Below, piece after piece: positions 35,537 to 44,934 of a stretch of 64,000 nt of DNA. Below the pieces are notes generated by a model. That model searched no databases and was not told the origin of the DNA. It saw only the letters and a program-made list of their open reading frames with translations. Numbering within the stretch: position 1 is the stretch's first letter; each line of letters opens with the position of its first letter. This stretch comes from a bacterium (GTDB lineage: Bacteria; Zhuqueibacterota; Zhuqueibacteria; Zhuqueibacterales; Zhuqueibacteraceae): positions 62,001 through 126,000 of the forward strand of contig JAKLJX010000007.1 of assembly GCA_023150945.1 (NCBI GenBank), read 5' to 3'. A program made the position numbers and the translations under genes.

Positions 35537-36046
35537 ATGAAACGAGTTGCCTGGGCAATCTGCCTGAGTTTCTCCCTGCTGGCGTGCACCAGTGAACCGG
35601 CGAAGCGGTCGGGTTCGCAAGCGGCGCTGCCGGCCCTGCCGCCCGGCGATCCCCGGCGCGATGAGATCCTGCAAGAGATCAGGAATTACTACAGCGATTT
35701 CAGCGCGCGCAATTGGACCGCCTTTGCCGAACACTTCTGGCCCGGCGCCACGTTGACCACCATTTGGCAGCCGCCGCAGGAAACGCAACCGCGCGTGGTG
35801 GTGACTTCACTGCCGGAGTTCCTCGCGCAGACGGCCCAGGGCCCGGACAGCAAATCGATTTTCGCCGAGCGCATGCTCGACGCTGAAGTGCACGCCTTTC
35901 AGGACCTGGCCCAGGTCTGGGCGCGTTACCAAGCGCGCTTCGGCGAGCCCGGCACCGTCGAGACGTGGACCGGCATCGATGCCTTCACCCTGATGCACCA
36001 TCAGGGCCGCTGGAAAATCGTGTCACTCGCCTTTGCCAGAGACTGA
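35537..36046 (+). CDS. Lipoprotein with NTF2-like (SnoaL/DUF4440) fold
   Basis: A 169-residue secreted protein. The signal peptide ends in the lipobox FSLLACTS with Cys17. The body has the cone-shaped NTF2-like pattern: ILQEIRNYYSDFSARNWTAFAEHFWPGAT and later VETWTGIDAFTLMHHQGRWKIVSLAF. Such folds bind small molecules or are simple structural units; no catalytic residues are claimed. An AAGGAAG site lies upstream of ATG 35537. The next small gene begins three bases after the stop. Confidence 0.75.
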   Translation: MKRVAWAICLSFSLLACTSEPAKRSGSQAALPALPPGDPRRDEILQEIRNYYSDFSARNWTAFAEHFWPGATLTTIWQPPQETQPRVVVTSLPEFLAQTAQGPDSKSIFAERMLDAEVHAFQDLAQVWARYQARFGEPGTVETWTGIDAFTLMHHQGRWKIVSLAFARD

Positions 36047-36048
36047 CC

Positions 36049-36285
36049 ATGAAACGTTACGCCGAAGTACTGCGCAACTACCTGGGCCGGCGCGGAGAGT
36101 TGCGGCCGGTCTACGGGGGCTTCCACTTTGCGGTGAGCAAATCTGCGGCCGGCAGCGCGCAACTCGTCGAAATCGGCGCGGACTATGCCGAGTTCGCGGT
36201 GGCGCCCGGCTACCTGCTCGTGCCGCTCTCTTTGCTGGTGCTCGAAATGGAATCAGTGCCGCAGCCCGCTGCCGGAAAGACGTGA
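36049..36285 (+). CDS. Small hypothetical protein
   Basis: A 78-residue protein of unknown family: MKRYAEVLRNYLGRRGELRP then VYGGFHFAVSKSA, VEIGADYAEFAV and a hydrophobic end (LLVPLSLLVLEM). It begins two bases after the lipoprotein stop and ends 36 bases before hisS, so translational coupling within this run is likely. The repeated small strands suggest a compact beta protein. Coding is supported by position and composition only. Confidence 0.55.
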   Translation: MKRYAEVLRNYLGRRGELRPVYGGFHFAVSKSAAGSAQLVEIGADYAEFAVAPGYLLVPLSLLVLEMESVPQPAAGKT

Positions 36286-36321
36286 GATCTGGTAACTGCA
36301 AAACGAGGAGTATTTCTCAAG

Positions 36322-37680
36322 ATGATAAGTGTGCAGCCGCCGAGCGGCACCCGCGACTTTCTCGCCGATGAATTGCGCAAGCGCCGCCAGGTGATTCGCG
36401 TCATTCAGGAAGTGTACGAGTCATTCGGCTTCGAGCCGCTGGAGACGCCGGCGTTCGAGAATCTCAGCACGCTGCTAGGGAAATATGGCGAAGAAGGCGA
36501 CCAGCTTTTGTTTCGCATTCTTCGCCGCGGGGAGAAATTGCAGGAGGTGCTGGCAGCCGGCGCGGGCGCGCAAAACGAACTCAGCGATCTGGCGTTACGC
36601 TACGATCTCACTGTTCCATTGGCGCGGGTGATGGCGCGCTATCGCAGCCAATTGCCCAAATTCTACAAGCGCTATCAAATTCAGCCGGTGTGGCGTGCTG
36701 ACCGTCCCGCCAAGGGCCGCTTTCGCGAGTTCATGCAGTGCGACCTCGATGTATGCGGCAGTTCGTCACTGGTGGTCGAAGCCGAAGTGTTGGCGGCTGC
36801 GTGCACCGTGCTGGATCGCCTGCAGTTCAGCACCTACAGCATCAGCCTCAACCATCGCGAAGTCTTGCGCGGGTTAATCGAGGCGGCGGGCGCGCCGGCT
36901 GAGCTGGAAGCCACCGCACTGGTGGCGGTCGACAAGCTCGACAAGCTCGGCACTGCTGGTGTGCGCGCGGAGCTGGTGCAACGCGGGCTGGCCGTGCCGG
37001 CGGCAGAAAGACTCCTGCGGCTGTTGGAGCAGGTGCAGAATCTCCCGGACAACGAACAGCGGCTGGCGCGCCTCGGGGAAGAGCTGCACCGGCCCGCGGC
37101 CGTTGCCGGCCTCGAGGCGTTGCGCACGATTCTGGTACTGAGCCGGGACACGGCTGCCGGGCCGCGATTGATGATCAACCCCAGCCTGGCGCGCGGCCTG
37201 TCTTACTACACCGGCGCGATTTTCGAAGTGATTGTGCCGGGCGCGGCCGGCTCATTGGGCGGCGGTGGCCGCTATGACGGCCTGGTCGGCATGTTTGCCG
37301 GGCAAGTGATTCCCGCCTGCGGCTTTTCGCTTGGGCTGGAGCGCGTGGTGTTGGTGCTGGACGAACAGGGCCGGTTTGATGCGGCGGCGGGTGCAATTCA
37401 AGTTATGCTCATGAATTTTGCCGAAACCCAGGCCGAAGTTTTGGCGCTCGCCAACCGGTTGCGCGGCCTGGGCGTGTCTTGCGATGTCTATCCCGAGGCC
37501 GCCGGTTTGAAACAGCAATTCAACTATGCCGCCGGCCGCAACGTGCAGTATGTCGGGTTCTACGGCGAGCGCGAGCAGGAAAGCAACCAACTTCGCCTGA
37601 AGCGCCAGACTGATGGCGCGGAGTTGAGCCTGGCTCTAAATGATTTGGAGAATGAGTGGAAAAAGCTGACTAGGCTGTAG
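36322..37680 (+). CDS. hisS: Histidyl-tRNA synthetase
   Basis: A 452-residue class II synthetase charging tRNA-His. Motif 1 lies in the N-terminal PSGTRDFLADELRKRRQVIRVIQEV; motif 2 is QPVWRADRPAKGRFREFMQCDLD; the histidine-specific ARGLSYYTGAIFE and motif 3 GGGGRYDGL with CGFSLGLERV follow. A C-terminal anticodon-binding fold (VLALANRLRGLGVSCDVY) completes the protein. GAGGAG is about 11 bases before the ATG. A tRNA gene with its own promoter follows directly. Confidence 0.94.
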   Translation: MISVQPPSGTRDFLADELRKRRQVIRVIQEVYESFGFEPLETPAFENLSTLLGKYGEEGDQLLFRILRRGEKLQEVLAAGAGAQNELSDLALRYDLTVPLARVMARYRSQLPKFYKRYQIQPVWRADRPAKGRFREFMQCDLDVCGSSSLVVEAEVLAAACTVLDRLQFSTYSISLNHREVLRGLIEAAGAPAELEATALVAVDKLDKLGTAGVRAELVQRGLAVPAAERLLRLLEQVQNLPDNEQRLARLGEELHRPAAVAGLEALRTILVLSRDTAAGPRLMINPSLARGLSYYTGAIFEVIVPGAAGSLGGGGRYDGLVGMFAGQVIPACGFSLGLERVVLVLDEQGRFDAAAGAIQVMLMNFAETQAEVLALANRLRGLGVSCDVYPEAAGLKQQFNYAAGRNVQYVGFYGEREQESNQLRLKRQTDGAELSLALNDLENEWKKLTRL

Positions 37681-37699
37681 CGGCCGCGCCAAAAACAGC

Positions 37700-37728
37700 T
37701 TGACTTTGGCCGGCGGATTCTTTATTGT
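37700..37728 (+). promoter_or_regulatory. Promoter of tRNA-Ala
   Basis: TTGACT at 37700-37705, a 17-base spacer and TATTGT at 37723-37728, ending 13 bases before the tRNA. The tRNA-Leu promoter downstream has the same TTGACT box and spacer length. Confidence 0.65.
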
Positions 37729-37741
37729 ACTGCCGCTTTTT

Positions 37742-37815
<74 letters not shown>

Positions 37816-37826
37816 CGTCAACTTGC

Positions 37827-37853
37827 AAAGGCGCTTCGCGGTAGCGCCTTTTT
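37827..37853 (+). terminator. Terminator of tRNA-Ala
   Basis: Stem AAAGGCGCT / AGCGCCTTT with a seven-base loop, followed by T residues, 11 bases after the tRNA. Confidence 0.85.
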
Positions 37854-38004
37854 CATTTTCCCGCGGCCAATGATGAAAACCAACTGCCGCGGCGCCGCCA
37901 CCGCCGACTTTCTGCTTGATTATCGCTCTGATTCTTTTTAATATTGCGCCGTCTGTGCCAGCAACTTGTGACCGGCGCTCATGTGTCGTTGAGGAAAGCA
38001 GCCC

Positions 38005-38436
38005 ATGTCGATGCTCAAGGAATCAATCGAAATCAAGCGGCCGCTTGCCGAGGTGTGGCCCTATCTCGACATCGCGCACTGGCCGAAGGTCTCACCGATC
38101 TTTCAAGAAGTCGAACCGCTCGATGACACGATGAAAACGGGCGCGCGCTACCTCGTCACTGCCGGCCCGGGTGAGGCCAAGGTCAAGTACAATCTCGAAG
38201 TCGTTGCCTGCGATCAAAGCCTCGGCCGCCTGGTTTACAAGCGCACCGGCGGGCCGCTGCCCGGCACCAGCGAATGGTCACTCGCCACCACGCCCTCCGG
38301 CACCCGCGTCGTCTACACCAACTACTACCAGCACGACTTGAATTCCACCGTGCTCAGCTCCATCATGCGCGCGATGGAACGCTTTCTGAATGACTTGCGC
38401 AACGCGGTGGAAAACTCAGATAAGAAGCCGCAATAA
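38005..38436 (+). CDS. SRPBCC (START-like) family protein
   Basis: A 143-residue helix-grip fold protein: SIEIKRPLAEVWPYLDIAHWPKVSPIFQEVEPL opens the fold, strands follow (YNLEVVACDQSLGRLVYKR), and a long C-terminal helix (LSSIMRAMERFLNDLRNAVE) closes the cavity. The superfamily covers polyketide cyclases and lipid or ligand carriers; the ligand here is unknown. GAGGAA lies eight bases before the ATG. Possibly transcribed alone. Confidence 0.82.
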   Translation: MSMLKESIEIKRPLAEVWPYLDIAHWPKVSPIFQEVEPLDDTMKTGARYLVTAGPGEAKVKYNLEVVACDQSLGRLVYKRTGGPLPGTSEWSLATTPSGTRVVYTNYYQHDLNSTVLSSIMRAMERFLNDLRNAVENSDKKPQ

Positions 38437-38544
38437 AACGGCAGGTCCACTGCCGTCTTCTGTTTTCACCCGCCACGGCTGTTGCTCCGCCCGGATTCTG
38501 CTTGCCCGCCCCCGCCGATCGTCGCATCCCGGCAGCCACCCCGG

Positions 38545-39213
38545 TCACCTGAAATAATCTCCACCTTCGTTGAACAAAACATCCACCACGCTGAGATTGG
38601 CGATGAATTCGCCATAGAGTTGATGATAGCTCATCTCCCGCCGCGGCACATAATGCAACTCGAGGCCGGCATGGGCAAAGGCTGCTTCCGGCAGATTGGG
38701 CGCCGCTGCTGCGGTGAGGTAAGCCGTGCCGCCCAGTTGTTTGATTGCCGAAATCAGCCAGGGCTGCTCTGTTGCCGCGAGCGCGAGTTCTGAACTGAGG
38801 TAAACCGGTTTCGTGATTTTCAGACAAGCACAGATCGTCTCGTACAGCGCCAGATTGAGATCGAGCAGCCGGGTCCAGTCGCGGCGATAGATCGCCGCGA
38901 AACGATCGGCGAATTGCAGGAAATAGGGCGCGAGATTGTAATTCGTCTGCAGGCTGCGCCAGTGGCGCCGCGCCCAGGCCTCGTTGCGATTGATCTCGAC
39001 CTCGCGAATCGCCTGGCGGCCCCGGGCTTTGGTGAGCACCGGCACGGTCAGCCAGCGCGCCCCCTCCGGCGTCTTGATGCGGCCGCGATTGATCACGCCA
39101 TGTTTGGAATACTGCAGATGGTCGGCGAACAGCAGCGCCTCCGCGCGTGCCAGCTTGCAAAAAAGATCAGCGCCCGGCAAATAGGCGGGAAGATGTGCGG
39201 CAATGATTTTCAT
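38545..39213 (-). CDS. WbqC-like family protein
   Basis: A 222-residue WbqC-like protein: IAAHLPAYLPGADLFCKLARAEALLFADHLQYSKHGVINR with WLTVPV are the family opening, followed by LNLALYETICACLKI. Members are often in O-antigen or polysaccharide loci, and a few act near glycosyl- or formyl-transfer steps, but the biochemical role is uncertain. ATG 39213 is chosen over the longer frame since the family starts here. A terminator lies upstream, so it is a separate transcript from the membrane gene at 39355. Confidence 0.83.
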   Translation of the reverse strand: MKIIAAHLPAYLPGADLFCKLARAEALLFADHLQYSKHGVINRGRIKTPEGARWLTVPVLTKARGRQAIREVEINRNEAWARRHWRSLQTNYNLAPYFLQFADRFAAIYRRDWTRLLDLNLALYETICACLKITKPVYLSSELALAATEQPWLISAIKQLGGTAYLTAAAAPNLPEAAFAHAGLELHYVPRREMSYHQLYGEFIANLSVVDVLFNEGGDYFR

Positions 39214-39266
39214 TCGGGTGGCTTCGAAGTGATCGCACTGCGGTAATCCAGCCCTCATCGAAACAC

Positions 39267-39294
39267 AAAAGCCATCCGGCAGTTGCCGGATGGC
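39267..39294 (-). terminator. Terminator after the 39355 gene (minus strand)
   Basis: An 11-base perfect stem GCCATCCGGCA / TGCCGGATGGC (39271-39294) with a very short loop. On the minus strand it is followed by TTTTGTGTTT, so it ends the minus-strand transcript of the membrane protein before wbqC starts. Confidence 0.8.
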
Positions 39295-39354
39295 TCGAGG
39301 TGTTGCGCCCGGCCTCAGCGCTGGGCGCCAAACAAAAACGACAGACCGGCGAGG

Positions 39355-39816
39355 TCAGGAGGCTTTGGGCGCCAGACGGCCGCCGAGCACCCGTCCCACC
39401 ATCGCCACCACCGTCGCGATGATCGTGTTGACGATTAGACCGGAGACGCGCAGTCCCGTTGCCTTCGCCAGCGTCACCGCCTGATCCGGCGGCACGTTCA
39501 ACGCATCCCAATGGCGAAAGTAGGAAGTTTCAAAACTGCCAACATAGCTGACGAGGGTCAGTACCAGAACCCAAAGCTGCGCGTACACGCCGATGCTGGC
39601 GCCGGTGAGCGCGGTGCCCAGCCAGTTGAAGCCGGCGCGCTGCGACAGCGCGCCGAAGTAGAAACTGCTGATGACGGTCGCGCCCACCACGGAAAACATG
39701 GCGTTGCCGCGCGGCGCATAGGGCACCCCGGCGAGGCCGAGAATGAAGCGCGAAATCGCGTAAATGCCGATGAGTACGTACGCCAGCCGCACGAAGCGAA
39801 TGGATTGAGCCAGCAT
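39355..39816 (-). CDS. Hypothetical membrane protein
   Basis: A 153-residue protein with four hydrophobic segments: LAYVLIGIYAISRFILGLAGV, AMFSVVGATVISSFYFGAL, ASIGVYAQLWVLVLTLVSYVG and a C-terminal VSGLIVNTIIATVVAMVGRVL. No family is recognised. Start ATG 39816 has a clean GGAGG five bases upstream, and the longer frame has none. Its terminator lies at 39267-39294. Confidence 0.75.
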   Translation of the reverse strand: MLAQSIRFVRLAYVLIGIYAISRFILGLAGVPYAPRGNAMFSVVGATVISSFYFGALSQRAGFNWLGTALTGASIGVYAQLWVLVLTLVSYVGSFETSYFRHWDALNVPPDQAVTLAKATGLRVSGLIVNTIIATVVAMVGRVLGGRLAPKAS

Positions 39817-39948
39817 GAATTCCTCCTCTCCTGATTGATGTGAAAAATACCTGGCGCGTGTGCGCCGTTGACTGCGACTTGCGACCCGACCGCCGAACCT
39901 TGTTCGGTGGCCGCGGTCATGATCGCCCGGCAAACCGGCCGGTTGGCA

Positions 39949-42276
39949 TTACTGCATCACGGTCAGCTTTTGAATGGCGCGCAGGCCCGCCGAACGCAAT
40001 TCCACGAAGTAAAGGCCGGCCGCGACCCGCTCGCCGTTCGCCCGGCGGCCGTCCCAGCGGGCTTCGTAGTAGCCGGCAGCCTGGTTTTCATTCACCAGGC
40101 GCCGCACCTCATGGCCGAGCAGATCGAAAATGCGCAGCGCCACCGGCTGCGGCGTCGCATGCGGCAGCTCATAACGAATCACGGTAAAACCCTGGCTGGT
40201 GAGCAGCGGGTTGGGGTAATTCTGCGCCAGCAGAAAACGCTGGGGAACGTTCACATTCACACTGATTTCCGGCGAATACTCAAACGCGCCGTTGAAATCG
40301 ACCTGGCGCAGGCGGTAGGTGTACTCCCCGGGCTGCAAATCGCGATCAACAAAATTGTAGTACCGTGTTTGCGTGGTGGTGCCGTGGCCGGGCACGAAGC
40401 CGATGGTCTGCCACGCCCGTGCGGCCTGCCGGCGTTCCACTTGAAAGCCGAGGTTGTTGGTCTCGCTGGCAGTGCTCCACTGCAGCTCGGTTTGATTGCG
40501 CTCGACCTGCGCGTGAAAGGCGACCAATTCGACCGGCACGGCATCGATGGTGGCAATATTCGAGTAGGGCGAGACATTGCCGAAGGCATCGCGCGAGCGC
40601 AGCACGAAAAAGTAACGCGCTCCCGTGGTGAGGTTTTCGATGATCACTGATTCGGTGGTGCCAGGCACGCCAGACGCAGGCAAATTACCGGTTCTGCTGG
40701 CCGTGTTTTCAAACCAGGCATTGACGTCAGCACCCACCGCTGTGGTCGAGTAACCCAGCTCATAGCTGGCCACGGTTGAGCCGACATCTGCCGGCGCGGT
40801 CCACGACAGGGCCACGCTCGTGGCGGTGGAGTTGGAGACACGCAAATCCGCCACCGCCGCCGGCGCGATGCCGTCGTAGGTTTGCAGATTCAGAATCTGG
40901 CTCACCGGCGCTTCGGCATTGGCATTGAGCGCCACGGCCTGCGCGCGCGTCAAATTCGGGCCGAGAATGTAGGAGATGAAGCCGAGTTGAAAGGTCGCCA
41001 CAATGGGATTGTTGTTGATGCCCTGGATGATGAAGCCGGTGTCGCCATAGGAACGGCCGTCGCCGGTGTCGCTGGTGCCGTCGCCGGTGCCGCTCATCGC
41101 ATCCCAGAAGTAATATTTTTGCGTGGTGTTCGGGATGTTGTCGATCCCGAAGATGCCGACGAAGCTGCCGTGCTGATTGGAGCTGGCGCTGAACCAATTG
41201 CGCTTGGGCAGGATGTCGATGACGCCCTCGGCCTCGCTGATGCCGCCGGAGGCGCCGGTAATGGTGCGTGGCGTGGTGGTATTCTTGTTGTACCAGGTTT
41301 GATTGGCCATGTTCGAGTTGAAGTCAAAGGTCGCGCGCAGCAGCCGCGCGCCCAGGGCCGAAGGCAGAGGAATCTGTCCGGACAGTTGCTGGGAAAAGGG
41401 ATAGAAAAAGAGCGCGATGGCAACGGTGTCGACGTTGACGTTGAGCACGGAAACCGAAACGTTGATCCGCTCTTGCACTTCGCGAATGACGCGAATCTTG
41501 CCCGCAACGGTTCGCAGGCTGTTGTCCAGCGCGATCAGGTTGTCCTGCTCATTCGCCGTCACCGTCTGATTGCCGATAATCGGAACCGAGACGACGGCGC
41601 GAATGCGCAATTTCAAGCGGTCGAAAAAGTCGATGCCGGAACCGCCGAATGAGGCCGGCACCGCGAGAAAATCCGGCACACCGTTGTTGGCATGTCCTTG
41701 AATGTAACTCACGCCGCGCACCGTATCGGCGGCCACCCGGCCTGCCGGACTGGGGGAATACCGCATGTAGGAAGCCACCGCGGGGTCGGGCGCCAGCGTG
41801 CTGGAACGATGCAAGTACACATACGCCTCGCGGGAAGTTTGCGGATCGAGCAGCCGGATTTCATAGCGCGGGAAGCTGCGCGCCGAGGGGTCGCTAATCC
41901 AATTCCAGAAGGCGGCCTGCTCGCCGGCGTCACGCGCCATGAAAAGAAGCTGGTCATTGTCGTCCAGGCGGCCGTCTTTCGGCGCAAAGTAGCTGTTGGG
42001 CAGGGAATCGCCCTGCACCACTTCCAGCCCGCGCTCATCAATTTGAAAGGGAATCTGTTGCCACACGCCGCCGCGATAAGCATACATGAAAAGTTGATTG
42101 ACCGGCGCAATGTCACCGGAGAAATCCGGAAAACTGAAGGCTGCCATTTGCACGGGCTCATACTGCCGATCTTGCGTCAAGGTCTGTGCCGGCGCAGGCG
42201 GCGCGAGCAGCGCGGCCATCAGCAGGGCGCAACCGGTGAGGCCCCAATGAACGCGATCGTAACGAAGTTGCCGCAT
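39949..42276 (-). CDS. Large secreted protein with FN3 and FlgD-like C-terminal sorting tail
   Basis: A 775-residue exported protein. A signal helix (GCALLMAALLAPPAPAQ) is followed by a large beta-rich region, with WYNKNTTTPRTITG and a TGDGTSDTGDG loop. Residues about 480-590 form a fibronectin type III domain (VADLRVSNSTATSVALSWTAP). A discoidin-like 'LQWSTASETNNLGFQVERR' segment precedes the end, which is the FlgD-like/type A sorting form: LAQNYPNPLL, then VALRIFDLLGHEVRRLV and GLYFVELRSAG. Such tails occur in proteins exported and anchored by T9SS-like systems in FCB bacteria. ATG 42276 has GGAGG five bases upstream. The function is unknown. Confidence 0.83.
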   Translation of the reverse strand: MRQLRYDRVHWGLTGCALLMAALLAPPAPAQTLTQDRQYEPVQMAAFSFPDFSGDIAPVNQLFMYAYRGGVWQQIPFQIDERGLEVVQGDSLPNSYFAPKDGRLDDNDQLLFMARDAGEQAAFWNWISDPSARSFPRYEIRLLDPQTSREAYVYLHRSSTLAPDPAVASYMRYSPSPAGRVAADTVRGVSYIQGHANNGVPDFLAVPASFGGSGIDFFDRLKLRIRAVVSVPIIGNQTVTANEQDNLIALDNSLRTVAGKIRVIREVQERINVSVSVLNVNVDTVAIALFFYPFSQQLSGQIPLPSALGARLLRATFDFNSNMANQTWYNKNTTTPRTITGASGGISEAEGVIDILPKRNWFSASSNQHGSFVGIFGIDNIPNTTQKYYFWDAMSGTGDGTSDTGDGRSYGDTGFIIQGINNNPIVATFQLGFISYILGPNLTRAQAVALNANAEAPVSQILNLQTYDGIAPAAVADLRVSNSTATSVALSWTAPADVGSTVASYELGYSTTAVGADVNAWFENTASRTGNLPASGVPGTTESVIIENLTTGARYFFVLRSRDAFGNVSPYSNIATIDAVPVELVAFHAQVERNQTELQWSTASETNNLGFQVERRQAARAWQTIGFVPGHGTTTQTRYYNFVDRDLQPGEYTYRLRQVDFNGAFEYSPEISVNVNVPQRFLLAQNYPNPLLTSQGFTVIRYELPHATPQPVALRIFDLLGHEVRRLVNENQAAGYYEARWDGRRANGERVAAGLYFVELRSAGLRAIQKLTVMQ

Positions 42277-42435
42277 GTACGCCTCCGTGAGGAAGAGGTG
42301 AATCACTGGTTTGTTGGCGTCGCTTCGCTGTCCTCAAAACTCTTGCTGAAAGAGCCCTGGTCCGCGGGGTTCTTGGTTGCAGAAAACATGCGCGCGTGTC
42401 CGGCATGCGTTGCGGGAGCGGCGGCTGCGCGTTCG

Positions 42436-43257
42436 TCACGCCAGCCAGCAGAAGCGGCACTCGCTGCCGGCCGCCGCCGGGCGGAATTCGAACGTGAAGC
42501 GATCGGCGGTGCGCGGCGTCCACACGCAGGACCAGTTCGGGCACTGGCCGGCGGTGCAAATGCGCCTGCCGCGATGCGTGACCACCACGCCGAAACAGAG
42601 CAGATCGCCGCGGCGGTCGTGAATGTCATCCGTGAGTTGTTCCAAGCCCTTGCCGAATTGCCAGCGCAGCACCGGAAACTGCAACTCGCGGCCGCGCTCG
42701 GCGAACAAGCCGGCGACCAACACGCCCGCGAGTGCCTGCAGCACCTCCGGCGTCACTTCACGGTCAACGTATTTCGCCGACGCAAGCACACCGGCGCGCA
42801 ATTCGCCGCCCTCCGGCAGCACGAGGTCCGGATGAAAACGCAACTGCTCGAGTACGCACAAGTCTTCATCGTACAGCAACTGGCCGTAGAACTCCTGCGC
42901 CAGCACCGCGACCGGCTGCGGCGGCTGGAATTCCTGCAGCGGCATTTCAATCACCTCGACGCGGCGGCTGATCGCGGCCGGCAGTCGCTCGAGCCGCTGC
43001 CGCGCGAGTTTGGCCAGCAGCGGATTCTGCTCGACGGCATACACGTGCCGCGCGCCCAAACGCGCCATCTCCACGGCAAACACCGCGAGGCCGCAGCCGC
43101 CTTCCACGCAAACTTGACCCTGGATCCGTTTCTGGTGCCGGCGCAACAGGGCGCGATAGACGCTGGTGCGGCGGGTATCCTCATAAATCGAAATGAAGGC
43201 GAGCAGATCGTCAACGGCACGGAAGCGCCGCGGCGAAAGATGGTTGAGAATGTCCAT
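42436..43257 (-). CDS. SAM-dependent methyltransferase, PRMT-like
   Basis: A 273-residue class I methyltransferase. The SAM motif I reads VCVEGGCGLAVFAVEMARLGARHVYAVEQNP; a post-motif acidic segment (VLAQEFYGQLLYDEDL) follows where protein arginine methyltransferases have their Glu pair region. The remainder is beta-rich. Substrate unknown: a protein or small-molecule methyltransferase are both possible. The next gene upstream is divergent. No strong ribosome site is visible before ATG 43257. Confidence 0.75.
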   Translation of the reverse strand: MDILNHLSPRRFRAVDDLLAFISIYEDTRRTSVYRALLRRHQKRIQGQVCVEGGCGLAVFAVEMARLGARHVYAVEQNPLLAKLARQRLERLPAAISRRVEVIEMPLQEFQPPQPVAVLAQEFYGQLLYDEDLCVLEQLRFHPDLVLPEGGELRAGVLASAKYVDREVTPEVLQALAGVLVAGLFAERGRELQFPVLRWQFGKGLEQLTDDIHDRRGDLLCFGVVVTHRGRRICTAGQCPNWSCVWTPRTADRFTFEFRPAAAGSECRFCWLA

Positions 43258-43605
43258 GCCGAAAATCCATGGTAGCTGCCCGGCGTCAGCGCGCGTGCGG
43301 GAGTTGCCTGGTTTGATGAAAAAGGCGCGCAGCCTTGCGCGCGGTGGTCATGCGATGCGTGTCCGTTCGCGATCCTTCGTGGTGAGACGTCCGGCGGCAG
43401 CTTCACAAGCCAAAATTGGCGAAATAATACACTCAAGGAATTTGAAACGCAAGGCATTTGTGGCGCCCCGCCTGCGACTGCGTCCGTGTCGTTTCCGCTC
43501 TTGCCTTCGCTGCGATTTCTGTTTACCTTGGCCTGCCTTTGGGCCGGCTTGTCCGGTTTCCGATTTCTCATGAAGGTGAAATCACCCACAGCGCGGAATT
43601 CCCTT

Positions 43606-44796
43606 ATGCCGATCCCCTCTCCCTTCTACTCGCGCATGGCGCCGCTCTGTCAGAGCCTGGACTGGCGCAATTGGGCGGGCTATGCCGCGGTGAGCGTCTA
43701 CGAATTTTCACACGAACGTGAGTACTATGCCATTCGCAACGCCGCCGCTTTGATCGATGTTTCGCCGCTGTTCAAATATGAAATCCGCGGACCGGAAGCA
43801 CGGCGGCTGGTGGATCGTGTCATCACGCGCGAGGCGCAAGCCTGCCGCGCTGGCCAGGTGCTGTACACGCCCTGGTGCGATGAACAGGGCAAGATGATCG
43901 ACGACGGCACCGTGGCGTGTCTCGCCGAGGATCATTTTCGCATCACCTCCGCGGATCCCAATCTGCGCTGGTTCCAGGACTGCGGTTACGGCCTGCAGGC
44001 CCAAGTCGAAGACGTCAGCGCAGCGCTGGCGGCACTCTCACTGCAAGGGCCCAAGTCGCGCGAGATTCTGCAGCAAACCGTCACCGGCGTGGACTTCACC
44101 GCGCTGAAGTATTTTCGCCTGGCACACGGCCGGCTCGCCGGCAGGCCGCTCACCGTCACTCGCACCGGCTACACCGGCGATCTCGGCTATGAGCTGTGGT
44201 TTGATCCCATCCATGCAGAAACGATGTGGGACGCGCTGATGGACAAAGGGAAAGATTATGGCCTGCTGCCGGCCGGCATGGTCGCGATGGACATCGCGCG
44301 GGTGGAGGCGGCCCTGCTGCTCGGCGACGTGGATTACATCTCCAGCCACAAGGCGCTCACGGAAGCACGCAAATCTTCACCGCTGGAAGTGGGGTTGGAA
44401 TGGGCGGTGAAATTCGACAAGGGCGACTTCATCGGCCGCCCGGCTTTGTGGGCTGAAAAAACGCGCGGCCCGAAATGGCGCTTCGCCGGACTCGAGGTCG
44501 ATTGGCAGGAATTGGAAGCCCTCTATGCCGCGGCTGACCTGCCGCCCCAAGTGGCCGGCCGCGCCTCGCGCCTGGCCGTGCCGATCTATCGTGACGGCCG
44601 CCAAATCGGCCAGGCGACCAGCAGCACGTTTTCGCCGATTCTGAAGAAGTTCATCGCCCTCGGCACGGTCGAGAGCCAATATGCCGCGCTCGGCACCAGG
44701 GTCGAAATGGAAATCACGGTGGAGTTCGCGCGCGAGCAAGCCGGCGCCACAGTCGTGAAGACGCCGTTCTTTGATCCGCCTCGCAAGCGGCTGTGA
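43606..44796 (+). CDS. GcvT-family aminomethyltransferase
   Basis: A 396-residue folate-dependent protein of the GcvT/DmdA family. The N-terminus (FYSRMAPLCQSLDWRNWAGYAAV, HEREYYAIRNAAALIDVSPL) and later LSLQGPKSRE, TRTGYTGDLGYELW and AMDIARVEAALLLGDVDY match. The family transfers one-carbon units from glycine, sarcosine, DMSP or related compounds to tetrahydrofolate; the standard glycine-cleavage partner genes are not here, so the substrate is unclear. The frame is open to 43486, but ATG 43606 gives the usual family start. Confidence 0.85.
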   Translation: MPIPSPFYSRMAPLCQSLDWRNWAGYAAVSVYEFSHEREYYAIRNAAALIDVSPLFKYEIRGPEARRLVDRVITREAQACRAGQVLYTPWCDEQGKMIDDGTVACLAEDHFRITSADPNLRWFQDCGYGLQAQVEDVSAALAALSLQGPKSREILQQTVTGVDFTALKYFRLAHGRLAGRPLTVTRTGYTGDLGYELWFDPIHAETMWDALMDKGKDYGLLPAGMVAMDIARVEAALLLGDVDYISSHKALTEARKSSPLEVGLEWAVKFDKGDFIGRPALWAEKTRGPKWRFAGLEVDWQELEALYAAADLPPQVAGRASRLAVPIYRDGRQIGQATSSTFSPILKKFIALGTVESQYAALGTRVEMEITVEFAREQAGATVVKTPFFDPPRKRL

Positions 44797-44934
44797 GACG
44801 GCCGCTATGTCCAGCCTTGACACGACGAATATCTTTTATTTTCTTCACATTAGGAGGCCACGGCCCGGGAATTGTATCCCTACTGACCGCAGATCGAATT
44901 CAAATCAGCATTCATTTTTCGAAAGAGGTGAAAC

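Noticed and set aside
43290-43480. Glycine riboswitch before the GcvT-like gene
   Set aside because: The leader has a GC hairpin but none of the conserved glycine-aptamer sequence could be found.
44817-44845. Promoter before the DUF4382 gene
   Set aside because: TTGACA at 44817-44822 is good but no acceptable -10 box lies at 16-18 bases, so it was not listed.
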